Part shown: piece after piece, positions 42,367-51,389 of the stretch | Layout: every line of letters begins with the position of its first letter | Position numbering within the stretch: the first letter of the stretch is position 1 | DNA from: JAOUEA01 sp963825635 | GTDB taxonomy: Bacteria > Actinomycetota > UBA4738 > HRBIN12 | Assembly (NCBI GenBank): GCA_963825635.1 | Contig: CAWGTU010000001.1 | Location: 992,001-1,056,000, forward strand | DNA length: 64,000 nt | Direction of reading: 5' to 3' | Notes under the pieces: generated by a model | The model's database searches: none | Told to the model about the DNA's origin: nothing | Seen by the model: the letters and a program-made list of their open reading frames with translations, nothing else | Translations under genes and position numbers: made by a program

Positions 42367-42660
42367 ATGCCGGTGGAGATCGACATCGACCACGTCGCCA
42401 AGCTCGCGCGGGTGGAGCTCACCGACGACGAGAAGGCGCGGATGCGCGACCAGCTCGAGGTCATCCTCGAGCACGCGGCGAAGGTGGGCGAGGTGGCGGC
42501 CGACGACGTGGCGCCGACCGCCTCCCCGATCCCGCAGGTGAACGTCTTCCGTGAGGACTCGCCGGAGCCCAGCCTCACCCACGACGCCGCGCTCGCGAAC
42601 GCGCCCGCCTCCGCAGACGAGCGGTTCCTGGTGCCGAAGATCGCGGAGACCGGGTCGTGA
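42367..42660 (+). CDS. gatC: Asp/Glu-tRNA amidotransferase subunit C
   Basis: 97 aa belt subunit of GatCAB. Family signature DHVAKLARVELTDDEKARMRDQLEVIL at the N-terminus and the AL(A)NAP...RFLVPKI end are intact. The stop overlaps the gatA GTG. Confidence 0.95.
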   Translation: MPVEIDIDHVAKLARVELTDDEKARMRDQLEVILEHAAKVGEVAADDVAPTASPIPQVNVFREDSPEPSLTHDAALANAPASADERFLVPKIAETGS

Positions 42661-44126
42661 CCGAACTCTGCGACCGCACGGGCTCCCAGCTGTCCGAGGG
42701 CCTGCGCGACGGCGAGATCACCGCGGTCGCCCTGGCGGAGTCGGCGATCGCACGGCGGGAAGCACTCGACGGGCAGGTGTCGGCCTTCCTCACGCCGACG
42801 CCCGAGGTCGCACTCGAGCGCGCGGCCGCGTTCGACACGTACCTCGCGACCGGCGCGCCGCAGACCGGCGTGGCGGGCATCCCGCTCGCGCTGAAGGACG
42901 TGCTCACCACGAAGGGCATCCGCACGACGTGTGGGTCGAAGATCCTCGAGACCTACGTGCCGCCGTACGACGCCACCGCGTGGACGCGCCTGTCGGGGGC
43001 CGGCAGCGTGCTCGTCGGCAAGACGAACTGCGACGAGTTCGCGATGGGCTCCTCGAACGAGAACTCGGCGTTCGGGCCTGTGCACAACCCGTGGGATCTC
43101 GCGACCGTGCCCGGAGGTTCGAGCGGAGGGAGCGCAGCCGCGGTGGCCAGCGGCATGGCCGTCTGGGCGCTCGGCACCGATACCGGCGGCTCGGTCCGCC
43201 AGCCGGCCTCGCTGAGTGGTGTCGTCGGCCTGAAGCCCACGTACGGCCGCATCAGCCGCTACGGGCTGATCGCATTCGCGTCCTCGCTCGACACCGTCGG
43301 CACGTTCACGCGCAGCGTCCGCGATGCCGCGACCCTGCTCAGCGTGATGGCCGGCAAGGACCACCGCGACGCCACGAGCCTGGATGCCGATGTCCCCGAC
43401 TACGCAGTGGGCATCGACGCCGGGGTTGCCGGGCTGCGCGTGGGCGTGCTCGCGGAGGCGTTCGGGGAAGGCGTGGACCGCGACGTCGCGGCATCGGTGC
43501 GCGCCGGTGTCGACCGGCTGGCGGCACTCGGCGCCGAGGTGGGGGAGGCGTCGCTTCCGCACGCTGAGTACGCGCTCAGCGCGTACTACCTGATCGCGCC
43601 GAGCGAGGCGTCGTCGAACCTCGCCCGCTACGACGGCGTGCGCTACGGCCTGCGCGTCGAGGGCGACGACTCGATCGAGATGATGTTCCGCACGCGCGGC
43701 GCCGGCTTCGGTCCCGAGGTGAAGCGCCGAATCATGCTCGGCACCTACGCGCTCTCGGCCGGCTACTACGAGGCCTACTACGGCCAGGCCCAGAAGGTCC
43801 GCACGCTGATCCTGCAGGACTACGCGGCGGCGTTCGAACGGTTCGATGTGCTCGTCTCGCCGACGTCGCCGACGACCGCGTTCCCGATCGGCGCGAAGGC
43901 CGACGACCCGATGGCGATGTACCTGAACGACATCTTCACGATCCCGGCGAACCTCGGCGGCGTGCCGGCGATCAGCGTGCCGTGCGGCCTCGACGGGAAC
44001 GGGCTGCCGATCGGCCTGCAGCTCACCGCGGAGGCGCTCGACGAGGCGACGCTGTTCCGGGCGGCCGCGGCCCTGGAGTCAGACCTCGCGCTCGAGCTGC
44101 GTCCCCCGCTCCTCAGCGCCGCCTGA
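42657..44126 (+). CDS. gatA: Asp/Glu-tRNA amidotransferase subunit A
   Basis: 489 aa amidase that frees ammonia from Gln for tRNA amidation. Ser-cisSer-Lys triad: Lys in LALKDVLTTKG, and the Gly/Ser-rich GGSSGGSAAAVASG and TDTGGSVRQPAS. Its last 48 nt overlap the end of the converging EamA gene. Confidence 0.96.
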   Translation: MTELCDRTGSQLSEGLRDGEITAVALAESAIARREALDGQVSAFLTPTPEVALERAAAFDTYLATGAPQTGVAGIPLALKDVLTTKGIRTTCGSKILETYVPPYDATAWTRLSGAGSVLVGKTNCDEFAMGSSNENSAFGPVHNPWDLATVPGGSSGGSAAAVASGMAVWALGTDTGGSVRQPASLSGVVGLKPTYGRISRYGLIAFASSLDTVGTFTRSVRDAATLLSVMAGKDHRDATSLDADVPDYAVGIDAGVAGLRVGVLAEAFGEGVDRDVAASVRAGVDRLAALGAEVGEASLPHAEYALSAYYLIAPSEASSNLARYDGVRYGLRVEGDDSIEMMFRTRGAGFGPEVKRRIMLGTYALSAGYYEAYYGQAQKVRTLILQDYAAAFERFDVLVSPTSPTTAFPIGAKADDPMAMYLNDIFTIPANLGGVPAISVPCGLDGNGLPIGLQLTAEALDEATLFRAAAALESDLALELRPPLLSAA

Positions 44127-45098
44127 GCCGGTCCCAATATCCGGCTCGGCGATGCCCGCCTCGACCGATCCCTCGACCTCGTCGCCGGGCGCTCGCTTGG
44201 CCGCACCGCCTGAGGACACGATCAAGGCGACCGACGCGAGCACGATGCCACCGCTCAGGAAGATCCGGCCGGTGAGGGCCTCGTCGAGCACGACCACGCC
44301 GAGCGTGACGGCGACGATCGGGTTCACGTAGGCGTAGGTCGAGACGAGCGTCGTGCGCACGTTCCGCAGCAGCCACAGGTACGCGCTGAAGCCGACGAAC
44401 GAGCCCGCGACGATCAGCCAGGCGAGGCCGAGCCACGACGAGCTGGAGATCGCGCCCACGTCGAGGTCGGCGCCCTCGCCGATCGAGAGCGCGACGAGCA
44501 GGATCACGCCGCCGCCGACGAGCTGCTGCATGCCGCTTCCCAGCAGGGGCGCCCTCGGGAGCGGCGCTCCCCGCGCGTAGAGCGAGCCGACCGTCCAGCA
44601 GAGCGTGGCCGCGACCGCCACGAGCATGCCGCCCACCGGCACGCCCGCACCGGCGCTGCCGCTCACCAGCAGCGCCGCGCCCGTGAAGCCCCCCACGAGT
44701 CCCACGATCACCTTCCAACCGAGGGGCGCCGCGCGGAACACGACCCGGTCGAAGAACGCGAGCCATAGGGGGATCAACGCGATGATCAGCGACACGATGC
44801 TCGTGGGGGTGCCCATGTTCTCCGAGACCGCCACGAGCGCGTTCCCACCCAGCAGCAGGAAGACCCCGACGATGCCGGCGGCTCGCCACTGCCTCGAGGT
44901 CGTGCGCTCGCCGGTGCGCATCGACGTCCAGGCGAACAGCGCCACGCCCGCGAACAGGAAGCGCGCCGCCGCGCCAAGCAGCGTCGGCACGGTCTCGTTG
45001 ACCTTCTCGATGCCGAGGTAGGTCGTGCCCCACACGAAGTAGAGGGCGCCGAGGATCGTCCAGACCTTCGCGGTCGACGGGTGCGGGGCTTCGGACAT
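44079..45098 (-). CDS. EamA-family (DMT) exporter
   Basis: 339 aa with ten membrane helices in two EamA repeats (about 10-140 and 155-290) plus a charged C-terminal tail that overlaps gatA antisense. RhaT/YdcZ-like drug/metabolite transporter of unknown substrate. ATG 45098 is chosen since the hydrophobic part starts shortly after it and TATCCT lies 6 nt upstream. Confidence 0.85.
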   Translation of the reverse strand: MSEAPHPSTAKVWTILGALYFVWGTTYLGIEKVNETVPTLLGAAARFLFAGVALFAWTSMRTGERTTSRQWRAAGIVGVFLLLGGNALVAVSENMGTPTSIVSLIIALIPLWLAFFDRVVFRAAPLGWKVIVGLVGGFTGAALLVSGSAGAGVPVGGMLVAVAATLCWTVGSLYARGAPLPRAPLLGSGMQQLVGGGVILLVALSIGEGADLDVGAISSSSWLGLAWLIVAGSFVGFSAYLWLLRNVRTTLVSTYAYVNPIVAVTLGVVVLDEALTGRIFLSGGIVLASVALIVSSGGAAKRAPGDEVEGSVEAGIAEPDIGTGSGGAEERGTQLEREV

Positions 45099-45104
45099 CG
45101 AGGA

Positions 45105-45110
45105 AGGATA
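45105..45110 (-). promoter_or_regulatory. -10 element of the EamA exporter gene (leaderless)
   Basis: On the minus strand TATCCT, 6 nt before the ATG at 45098. Confidence 0.55.
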
Positions 45111-45149
45111 GTGGCCGCGCTGTCCGCTCCGGCCTGGAGCGGGAACGCG

Positions 45150-45155
45150 TATCGT
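45150..45155 (+). promoter_or_regulatory. -10 element of the glyoxalase-fold gene (leaderless)
   Basis: TATCGT, 7 nt before the GTG at 45163. Confidence 0.55.
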
Positions 45156-45162
45156 CTTGATC

Positions 45163-45534
45163 GTGCCGCAGGAAGCCGTGTCTGCGATCTTGAAGACCAC
45201 GGATGTTGCCCGCACGATCGAGTGGTATCGGCGGGTGGGGTTCGAGGTTCGGGACGTCTTCCCGGACTCCGATGAGCCGACGTGGTGTGAGGTGTCGCGG
45301 GACGGTGTCGTCCTGCAGTTCCTCGGTGGCGAGACGCCTTGGGCAGAGCCACCGACCTTCACGGGGACCTTCTACTTCCGTCCGGAGAGCGTCGAGGCCC
45401 TCTACGAACAGATCAAGGGTCACACCCCTCCCGCCTGGGGACCGGAGGTGCGTGAGTGGGGTGCTCTCGAGCTCGGGCTCCGAGACCCCAACGGCTACTT
45501 CCTCACGTTCACGGAAGCCGTCGACGCCGGTTGA
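45163..45534 (+). CDS. Glyoxalase/bleomycin-resistance-fold protein
   Basis: 123 aa single VOC domain with two beta-alpha-beta3 modules (ILKTTDVARTIEWYRRVGFEV; FYFRPESVEALYEQIKG ... ELGLRDPNGYFLTFTEA). The final Glu (LTFTE) is a usual metal or active-site position, while the first-module His is missing. This size and ending resemble bleomycin-resistance-like ligand binders more than glyoxalase I. GTG 45163 is preferred over the TTG two codons earlier because of the -10 spacing. The 237 nt after it show no further gene. Confidence 0.85.
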   Translation: MPQEAVSAILKTTDVARTIEWYRRVGFEVRDVFPDSDEPTWCEVSRDGVVLQFLGGETPWAEPPTFTGTFYFRPESVEALYEQIKGHTPPAWGPEVREWGALELGLRDPNGYFLTFTEAVDAG

Positions 45535-45771
45535 GCGGCTGGACGCGCTCTCAAGTCACGATCGCGGCCCCCGTACCGCGCGGGCAACCCATCGGCCCTG
45601 GCTCTCGCGGATCTTCCAGAAGCTGTCCTTCTTTGCGATGAGGCCGTCGTCTGTCCGCCACGGAGCGAACAATCGCGCCGAGAGGGCCTGGGATCATGGG
45701 TCTTCTGCCCCAACGGAGCGAGGAGGGCGGGAAGGATGATGGCGCCGGAACAGAGAAGGAGATGAGCCCTC

Positions 45772-46530
45772 ATGCCTATCGCTGATCCCTCGTTCGGGTC
45801 GCAGGAAGCTCTCGCTGCCTTTGCCATCGTCTCGACGGTCGCGTTCTTGGTGACCTGGGTCGTGACGGACCTCGGTCACGTATCGCGGACGCCGTACGTG
45901 GGGATCCTCACGCTCACGACGTTGGCCCTGGCGTCTGGCTACAGCGCGTGGTCGGGCACCTCACTGGCCGAACTCCTGAGGGTGGGATGGGGGGTGGGCA
46001 TCCTCGGAGGCCTGGCTGCAGCCACGATCGTCTTCCCCCTCGCGCGTCGACTGCCGCCGAGACCTCGGCCCGAAGGCTCTCTGCTCGTCGGACGGCTCCT
46101 CTGGGAGGGCGTCGTGTACGGGACCGCGGAAGCGATCCTGCTCGCGACCCTGCCGGTCCTCGCGGTCTGGCAGGCTGCCTATGCGCTTGACTGGACGGAG
46201 AACGCGTGGGGGAGGGTGGCTTCGGGGGCACTCGCGGTGGCCGGAGCGTTGTTCGTGATCGCGGTCCACCACCTCGGATACCGGGAGTTCCGAGGCAAGG
46301 CCTCCCGGAAGATGCTCTCGGGCGCGCTCGTCGGCTGCGGCCTCCAAGCGTTGGCGTTCCTCCTCACAGGGAATGTGCTCGCCCCGATCGTCGCCCACAT
46401 CGTGCTGCACTGGGAGTTGACCCTGCGCGGGAACGAGATGCCTCCCGCATCAGATGTCCGGTCTGAAGGTGTCGGCAGCGATCGGTCCGGCTCGATCGAG
46501 AACCCGGCAGAGAAGGATCTGGCCGCATAG
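45772..46530 (+). CDS. Membrane protein, possibly a degenerate CPBP protease
   Basis: 252 aa with about seven membrane helices, ATG behind AAGGAG. The helix ending NVLAPIVAHIVLHWE resembles the last CPBP motif, and VHHLGY could match another, but the catalytic EExxxR motif is absent (TAEAILLATL in its place), so it is unlikely to be an active protease. No other family recognised. The hydrophilic C-terminus is rich in Ser/Asp. Confidence 0.6.
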   Translation: MPIADPSFGSQEALAAFAIVSTVAFLVTWVVTDLGHVSRTPYVGILTLTTLALASGYSAWSGTSLAELLRVGWGVGILGGLAAATIVFPLARRLPPRPRPEGSLLVGRLLWEGVVYGTAEAILLATLPVLAVWQAAYALDWTENAWGRVASGALAVAGALFVIAVHHLGYREFRGKASRKMLSGALVGCGLQALAFLLTGNVLAPIVAHIVLHWELTLRGNEMPPASDVRSEGVGSDRSGSIENPAEKDLAA

Positions 46531-46590
46531 AGAACGACGCTCGAGGGCTCCCTCGGATCCGCAGACGCCGGCCGCAACCCGAACGGTGAA

Positions 46591-46618
46591 CAGGAGCCGG
46601 TCCGAAGACCGGCTCCTG
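46591..46618 (-). terminator. Strong intrinsic terminator of the SEC-C gene
   Basis: 12-bp perfect stem (46591-46602 with 46607-46618). Read on the minus strand the loop is TTCG, the stable tetraloop, and the stem starts directly after the minus-strand TGA at 46619-46621. It may also serve the plus-strand gene ending at 46530. Confidence 0.85.
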
Positions 46619-46863
46619 TCAGTCCCTCCTGTAGTGGTCACGGAGCGAGCCGTCGAAAGCGGCCGGATTCACGACAGCACCGCTTGAGAGCGGCGTCCGG
46701 ATCTGCACGGACAGGGGTCCTCTTTCCCGAGGCTTCGATCGATTCCTTCGTCCCGTGGACGACCCGGTCTCCGCGCTTGACGTGGGTCTCCGAGGGGAAC
46801 CCCCGTCGGCGCTTACTCGTGCGCTCGAAAGGAGGCGTCGTGGTCGCTGTTCTCGATGGTCAT
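46619..46863 (-). pseudogene. SEC-C zinc-motif protein, broken by four single-base indels
   Basis: Minus strand. A perfect AAGGAGG (46876-46870) precedes ATG 46863, and TATGCT (46896-46891) gives a -10, so the gene front is intact. As written, translation stops after 16 residues. Moving frame at four places restores one protein of about 80 residues: an extra T in TTT near 46829, a missing base near 46732, an extra T near 46688 and an extra T in TTT near 46659. The restored part contains THVKRGDRVVHGTKE and CPCRSGRRLKRCC, the exact C-x-C-x8-C-C SEC-C zinc site, and ends FDGSLRDHYRRD right before the terminator. Either true decay or sequence error. Confidence 0.65.
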
Positions 46864-46955
46864 CACGCACCTCCTTCGATCGGGTCGAGAAGCATACGGG
46901 CCTGCGGCCCGCTCGAGCACGCGTCTCACGGGAACGGCGGGTGTTCGGCCCGCGG

Positions 46956-46961
46956 TAGGCT
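46956..46961 (+). promoter_or_regulatory. -10 element of gatB (leaderless)
   Basis: TAGGCT, 7 nt before the ATG at 46969. Confidence 0.6.
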
Positions 46962-46968
46962 GGGCCGC

Positions 46969-48420
46969 ATGACCGAGTACGAGGCCGTGATCGGGCTCGA
47001 GTGTCACGTCGAGCTCAGCACCGAGACGAAGATGTTCTGCGGGTGCCGCAACACGTTCGGGGCGCCGCCCAACACGAACGTCTGCCCGGTCTGCCTGGGT
47101 CATCCAGGTTCCCTGCCGGTGCCGAACGGGGAGGCGATCCGGCGCATCATCACGATCGGGCTCGCGCTGGGCAGCGAGATCGCGCCGCACTCGCTCTTCC
47201 ACCGCAAGAACTACTTCTACCCGGACATGCCCAAGAACTTCCAGATCAGCCAGTACGACCTCCCGATCTGCGTGGGCGGGCACCTCGACGTGGAGCTGCC
47301 CGACGGCACGACGAGTCGCGTCGGCATCACGCGCGTGCACATGGAGGAGGACACGGGCAAGACCACCCACGGCAGCCCGAGCGGACGCATCCACGACGCC
47401 GACGCGGCGCTCGTCGACTTCAACCGCGCCGGCGTGCCGCTCGTGGAGTGCGTGAGCGAGCCAGACATCCGCTCGCCCGAGGAGGCCGCCGCATACCTGC
47501 GCGAGCTGCGCGCCACGCTCGAGTCGCTCGACGTGAGCGACGTGCGTATGGAAGAGGGCTCGCTCCGCTGCGACGCGAACGTCTCGATGCGACCGGTGGG
47601 CGCCGAGGCCTTCGGCACGAAGGTCGAGATCAAGAACATGAACTCGGTGCGCTCGCTCGAGCGTGCCCTCGACTACGAGATCGCACGCCAGACGAAGGCG
47701 CTCGAGGCCGGCGAGACGATCGTGCAGGAGACCCGCCACTGGAACGAGGACGCCGGCGCGACCGCGTCGATGCGCTCGAAGGAGGAAGCGTTCGACTACC
47801 GGTACTTCCCCGAGCCCGACATCCCGGGGATCGAGCCGTCGGCGGAGTGGATCGAGGAGCTGCGGGCCGCGCTGCCCGAACTGCCGAGGGCTCGCCGCGA
47901 GCGCTACGTGGCCTCCTACGGCCTGAAGCCCGAGGTCGCCCGCGTGCTCGTCGCCGATCGCGGCGAGTCGGCGCTGTTCGAGGAGACGATCGCGCTCGGC
48001 GCCGACGCCACTGCGGCCGCGAACTGGATCACCCAGGACCTCGCCGGGCTCGCGAACAAGCACGGCGCCGAGGCCGCGGCTCGTGTGAGCGCCGAGCACC
48101 TGGCCGCGCTACTCACGATGCTCGGCGACGACGCGATCAGCGGTGCCGGGGCGAAGCTGGCGCTCGAGGACGCGGTCGAGACCGGCGACGAGATCGCCGC
48201 GATCGTCGAGCGCAAGGGACTTCGCCAGGTCTCCGACACGGGTGAGCTCGGGGCGATCGTCGACCAGGTGCTCGCCGAGAACGCCGATGCCGCGCAGAAG
48301 TTCCGCGACGGGAACGACGGCGTCATCGGGTTCCTCGTGGGGCAGGTCATGAAGGCCTCGGGCGGCTCGGCGAACCCGAAGCTCGCGCAGGAGCTGCTGC
48401 GCGAGCGCCTGCAGGGCTGA
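46969..48420 (+). CDS. gatB: Asp/Glu-tRNA amidotransferase subunit B
   Basis: 483 aa. Kinase-like cradle that phosphorylates the tRNA-bound Glu/Asp: N-terminal YEAVIGLECHVEL, zinc-binding Cys set (CGC ... CPVCLG), and VEIKNMNS. C-terminal YqeY-like tail domain (about 330-480) with GFLVGQVMKASGG. It lies 2.8 kb from gatCA with its own promoter. Confidence 0.96.
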   Translation: MTEYEAVIGLECHVELSTETKMFCGCRNTFGAPPNTNVCPVCLGHPGSLPVPNGEAIRRIITIGLALGSEIAPHSLFHRKNYFYPDMPKNFQISQYDLPICVGGHLDVELPDGTTSRVGITRVHMEEDTGKTTHGSPSGRIHDADAALVDFNRAGVPLVECVSEPDIRSPEEAAAYLRELRATLESLDVSDVRMEEGSLRCDANVSMRPVGAEAFGTKVEIKNMNSVRSLERALDYEIARQTKALEAGETIVQETRHWNEDAGATASMRSKEEAFDYRYFPEPDIPGIEPSAEWIEELRAALPELPRARRERYVASYGLKPEVARVLVADRGESALFEETIALGADATAAANWITQDLAGLANKHGAEAAARVSAEHLAALLTMLGDDAISGAGAKLALEDAVETGDEIAAIVERKGLRQVSDTGELGAIVDQVLAENADAAQKFRDGNDGVIGFLVGQVMKASGGSANPKLAQELLRERLQG

Positions 48421-48429
48421 GGTCTCGCG

Positions 48430-49745
48430 GTGGCCGGGGCTCCGGCGGGCCGCGCCCCTGCGGGAGGTCCCAAGCGCATCCCGCTGTGGCAGCTCGCGCT
48501 CTACGGCGTCTCGAGCCTGGCGCGAGGGGCGGTGCACCCGTTCGTGCGCATGTGGCGCTCGAGCGACCCGATCGACAGCTACGCGCTGAACCACTTCACG
48601 AGCGTGGCGGGCGACGCGATGCTCGCGATCGCGTTGGCCGACTCGGTCTTCTTCTCGCTTGCCGGTGGGGGAGGCGAAGCTGCGGGTTGCCGCCTACCTC
48701 GCCCTGACGATGGTGCCGCTGGCGTTGGCCGGGCCGTTGCTCGTGCCCCTGCTGGACCGGGCGGGACCTCGCCGGCTGCTGGCGTTCGGCTCGGCGGCGG
48801 GACGGGCCGCGATCGCGATCTACGCCGCGCCCCGATTCAGCACGCTGGTGCTCTTCCCGGCGGCCCTCGCACTGCTCGGTCCTCTCGAAGGTGCACGGCA
48901 TCACGAAGAACGGCCTCACGATCGCGTACGCCGGCCGGGGCGACGGCCTGATGCAGGCCAACGCCCGGCTGGGTCGGATCGGCGCCGTCGGCGCGATCCT
49001 CGCGGCGCCGATCGCGTTCGCGGCGATCATGCTCGGGGACTCGACGGCAGCCCTCTACGCGGCCGCGGTCGTGTATGCCGGCTCCGCCCTGCTCACCCTG
49101 CGACTGCCGCATCCGGGAACCCCACCTGCGAGGCAGCGGCGACGAGAGGTCGCGCCACGCGGCGCCGTGCCGGAGCTCGCCGTCCCGGCGGTGGGTGCGG
49201 TCGGGATGCGCGCGGCGAGCGGGTTCCTGCTGTTCCTGCTCGCGTTCTCGCTCCGCGACGACGGCGCGCCGGTCTACTGGTTCGCGGTGCTCGCCGGCGC
49301 GGGCGTGATCGGCACGTTCGTCGCCGACGTGGTGGCGCCTCGGGTCCCGCGCACCACCCGCGAGGAGGCTGTGGTGATCGCCTCGGTTAGCGCGGCGTGT
49401 ATCGGCGCCGTGCTGGCGTTCGAGCTGTTCGGGCTGGGGTTGCTCACCGTCTTCACGTTCGTGGCGGGGGCCGCCACGGAATTCGGCCGGCTCGCGTTCC
49501 AGAGCCTGATGCAGCGGTACGCGCCGCCGGGGGCGCAGGGTCGCGTGTTCGTGCGGTACGAGGCGATGTTCCAGCTCGCATGGGTGGCGGGGGCGTTCGC
49601 GCCGGCGCTGCTGCCGATCGACTTCCGCACGGGCATCCTGATGCTGGCGGGGTTCTACGCCGTGCTCGGCGTGGGCACCGTGCTGCGCGCCCGGGCGCGC
49701 GCTCGCGACGACGCACGGCGACCGCCCATGCCACCTCCGCCTTGA
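48430..49745 (+). pseudogene. MFS transporter, interrupted by two single-base insertions
   Basis: GTG 48430, 9 nt after gatB. The protein continues across three frames: a first part to SVFFSL (about 48657), then VGEAKLRVAAYLALTMVPLALA up to about 48878, then KVHGITKNGLTIAYAG to the stop at 49745. An extra T at 48659-48660 and an extra G at 48878-48879 explain both shifts. Corrected length is about 437 aa with roughly twelve membrane helices, a major-facilitator of unknown substrate. Conservation of hydrophobic helices in all parts argues for sequence error rather than old decay. Confidence 0.75.
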
Positions 49746-49772
49746 GGCGCGACCCGTTCCTGCGGTGCGGCG

Positions 49773-49778
49773 TAAGCT
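49773..49778 (+). promoter_or_regulatory. -10 element of the Rieske ferredoxin gene
   Basis: TAAGCT, 48 nt before the GTG at 49827. AGGAGGG lies 6 nt before that start, so this is a leadered transcript. Confidence 0.45.
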
Positions 49779-49826
49779 TTCGCGAACGCGCCCGCCGGGC
49801 GCCGCTCGAACACAGGAGGGTGCATC

Positions 49827-50138
49827 GTGGCTGAGTGGGTGACCGTCGGCAGGGCTGAGGACATCGCCGAGGGCGACGCGACCGCGTTCGACGTGAACGG
49901 CGAGCAGATCGCCGTCTCGCGGGTCGAGGGCGAGCTCCATGCGTTCAGCGACATCTGCACGCATCGCCAGTGCAACCTGTCACTGGGCGGCGAGATCGAG
50001 GGCACCACGATCGAGTGCGAGTGCCACGGCAGCGTCTTCGACATGACGACGGGTGCGGTGGTCGAGGGCCCGGCCGAGGAGCCGATCGCCACCTTCGGGG
50101 TCTCCGACGAGGGCGGCGAGCTCAGGATCGAGGCCTGA
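49827..50138 (+). CDS. Rieske-type [2Fe-2S] ferredoxin
   Basis: 103 aa soluble Rieske domain. The cluster ligands are Cys-x-His in CTHRQC and Cys-x2-His in CECHGSVFD, spaced as in ring-hydroxylating-dioxygenase ferredoxins (BphF type). GTG start with AGGAGGG. The matching reductase follows 7 nt later. No oxygenase component is in the window. Confidence 0.92.
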   Translation: MAEWVTVGRAEDIAEGDATAFDVNGEQIAVSRVEGELHAFSDICTHRQCNLSLGGEIEGTTIECECHGSVFDMTTGAVVEGPAEEPIATFGVSDEGGELRIEA

Positions 50139-50145
50139 TCCCGCG

Positions 50146-51387
50146 GTGGCCGACCGGTCGTTCGTGATCGTCGGGGCGTCGCTCGCCGGAGCGACCGCCG
50201 CCGCGACCCTGCGGGCGGATGGGTTCGACGGGCGCGTCGTGCTCGTCGGCGCCGAGCCGCTGCCGCCGTACGAGCGCCCGGCGCTGTCGAAGGAGTTCCT
50301 GCGCGGCGAGCAGCCGCTCGAGGAGCAGTACGTGCGCCCCGAGGGCTGGTACGACGACCACGAGGTCGAGGCCCGCTTCGGCACCCGGGCCGTACAGCTC
50401 GATGTGCGTGATCGAGAGGTCGTGCTCGCCGGAGGCGATCGGCTGGCCTTCGACGCGCTGCTCGTCGCGACCGGAAGCCGCAACCGCAGGCTCGACGTGC
50501 CCGGGGCGACGCTCCCGGGCGTCTTCGACCTGCGGACGGCCGCCGACGCCCGGCACATCAAGGACGCGGCCGTCGAGGGCGCCCGCGTCGTCTGCGTCGG
50601 CATGGGCTTCATCGGCGCCGAGGTCGCGGCGTCGATGCGCATGCTCGGGTACGACGTGACGGTCGTCGAGGTCTTCGAGACCGCCCTCTACCGTGTGCTC
50701 GGCCCCGAGATCGGACGGGCGATCGAGGCGATGCACCGCGACCACGGGGTGCACATGCTGTTCAACGAGGCCGTCGCGAGCTTCGAGGGCGACGGACGCC
50801 TCGAGGCGGTCGTGACGAGCGGCGGGAAGCGCATCGACGCCGACCTCGCGATCGTCGGCGTCGGCACCGAGCCGAGCGTGGAGCTGATGGCCGGCACCGG
50901 GCTCGACCAGGGGGGCGGCATCCCCGTGGGGCCGGCGCTGGAGACGTCGGTGCCCGGCGTCTTCGCCGCCGGCGACGTCGCCCGCCATGACCATCCGGTG
51001 TTCGGGCCCACTCGCGTCGAGCACTTCGACAACGCGATCAAGATGGGGGAGACTGCGGCCCGGAACATGCTCGGCGCGGGTGAGACGTTCGACGACCCGC
51101 ACTGGTTCTGGAGCGACCAGTACGACTCCCAGGTGCAGATGGCGGGCGTGGCCGCGACCTGGGACCGCACCGTCGTGCGCGGCTCGGTCGAGGACCGCTC
51201 GTTCTGCGCGTTCCTGCTCGACGCCGACGGCATCGTGCGGTCCACCGTGAGCCTGGATCACAAGCGCGACGTCCGCCGCTCGTTCGGCCTGATCTCGGCG
51301 CAGGCCGCCCCCGACCCGGCAGCGCTCGCCGACCCCGAGGTCGACCTGCGCACCCTCGTGCCGGGACCAGGAAAGGTAGAGGACTGA
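50146..51387 (+). CDS. FAD-dependent ferredoxin reductase
   Basis: 413 aa, GTG start. FAD-binding FVIVGASLAGATAA, NAD-binding VVCVGMGFIGAEVAASM and the second FAD motif VPGVFAAGDVA. The C-terminal domain (about 320-413) is of the BphA4/AIF reductase type. It should pass electrons from NAD(P)H to the Rieske ferredoxin upstream. Partner oxygenase unknown. Confidence 0.92.
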   Translation: MADRSFVIVGASLAGATAAATLRADGFDGRVVLVGAEPLPPYERPALSKEFLRGEQPLEEQYVRPEGWYDDHEVEARFGTRAVQLDVRDREVVLAGGDRLAFDALLVATGSRNRRLDVPGATLPGVFDLRTAADARHIKDAAVEGARVVCVGMGFIGAEVAASMRMLGYDVTVVEVFETALYRVLGPEIGRAIEAMHRDHGVHMLFNEAVASFEGDGRLEAVVTSGGKRIDADLAIVGVGTEPSVELMAGTGLDQGGGIPVGPALETSVPGVFAAGDVARHDHPVFGPTRVEHFDNAIKMGETAARNMLGAGETFDDPHWFWSDQYDSQVQMAGVAATWDRTVVRGSVEDRSFCAFLLDADGIVRSTVSLDHKRDVRRSFGLISAQAAPDPAALADPEVDLRTLVPGPGKVED

Positions 51388-51389
51388 CC

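Noticed and set aside
44079..44126. 48-bp antisense overlap of gatA and EamA ends as a regulatory overlap
   Set aside because: Only the non-conserved tail of EamA is involved. No evidence beyond chance overlap.
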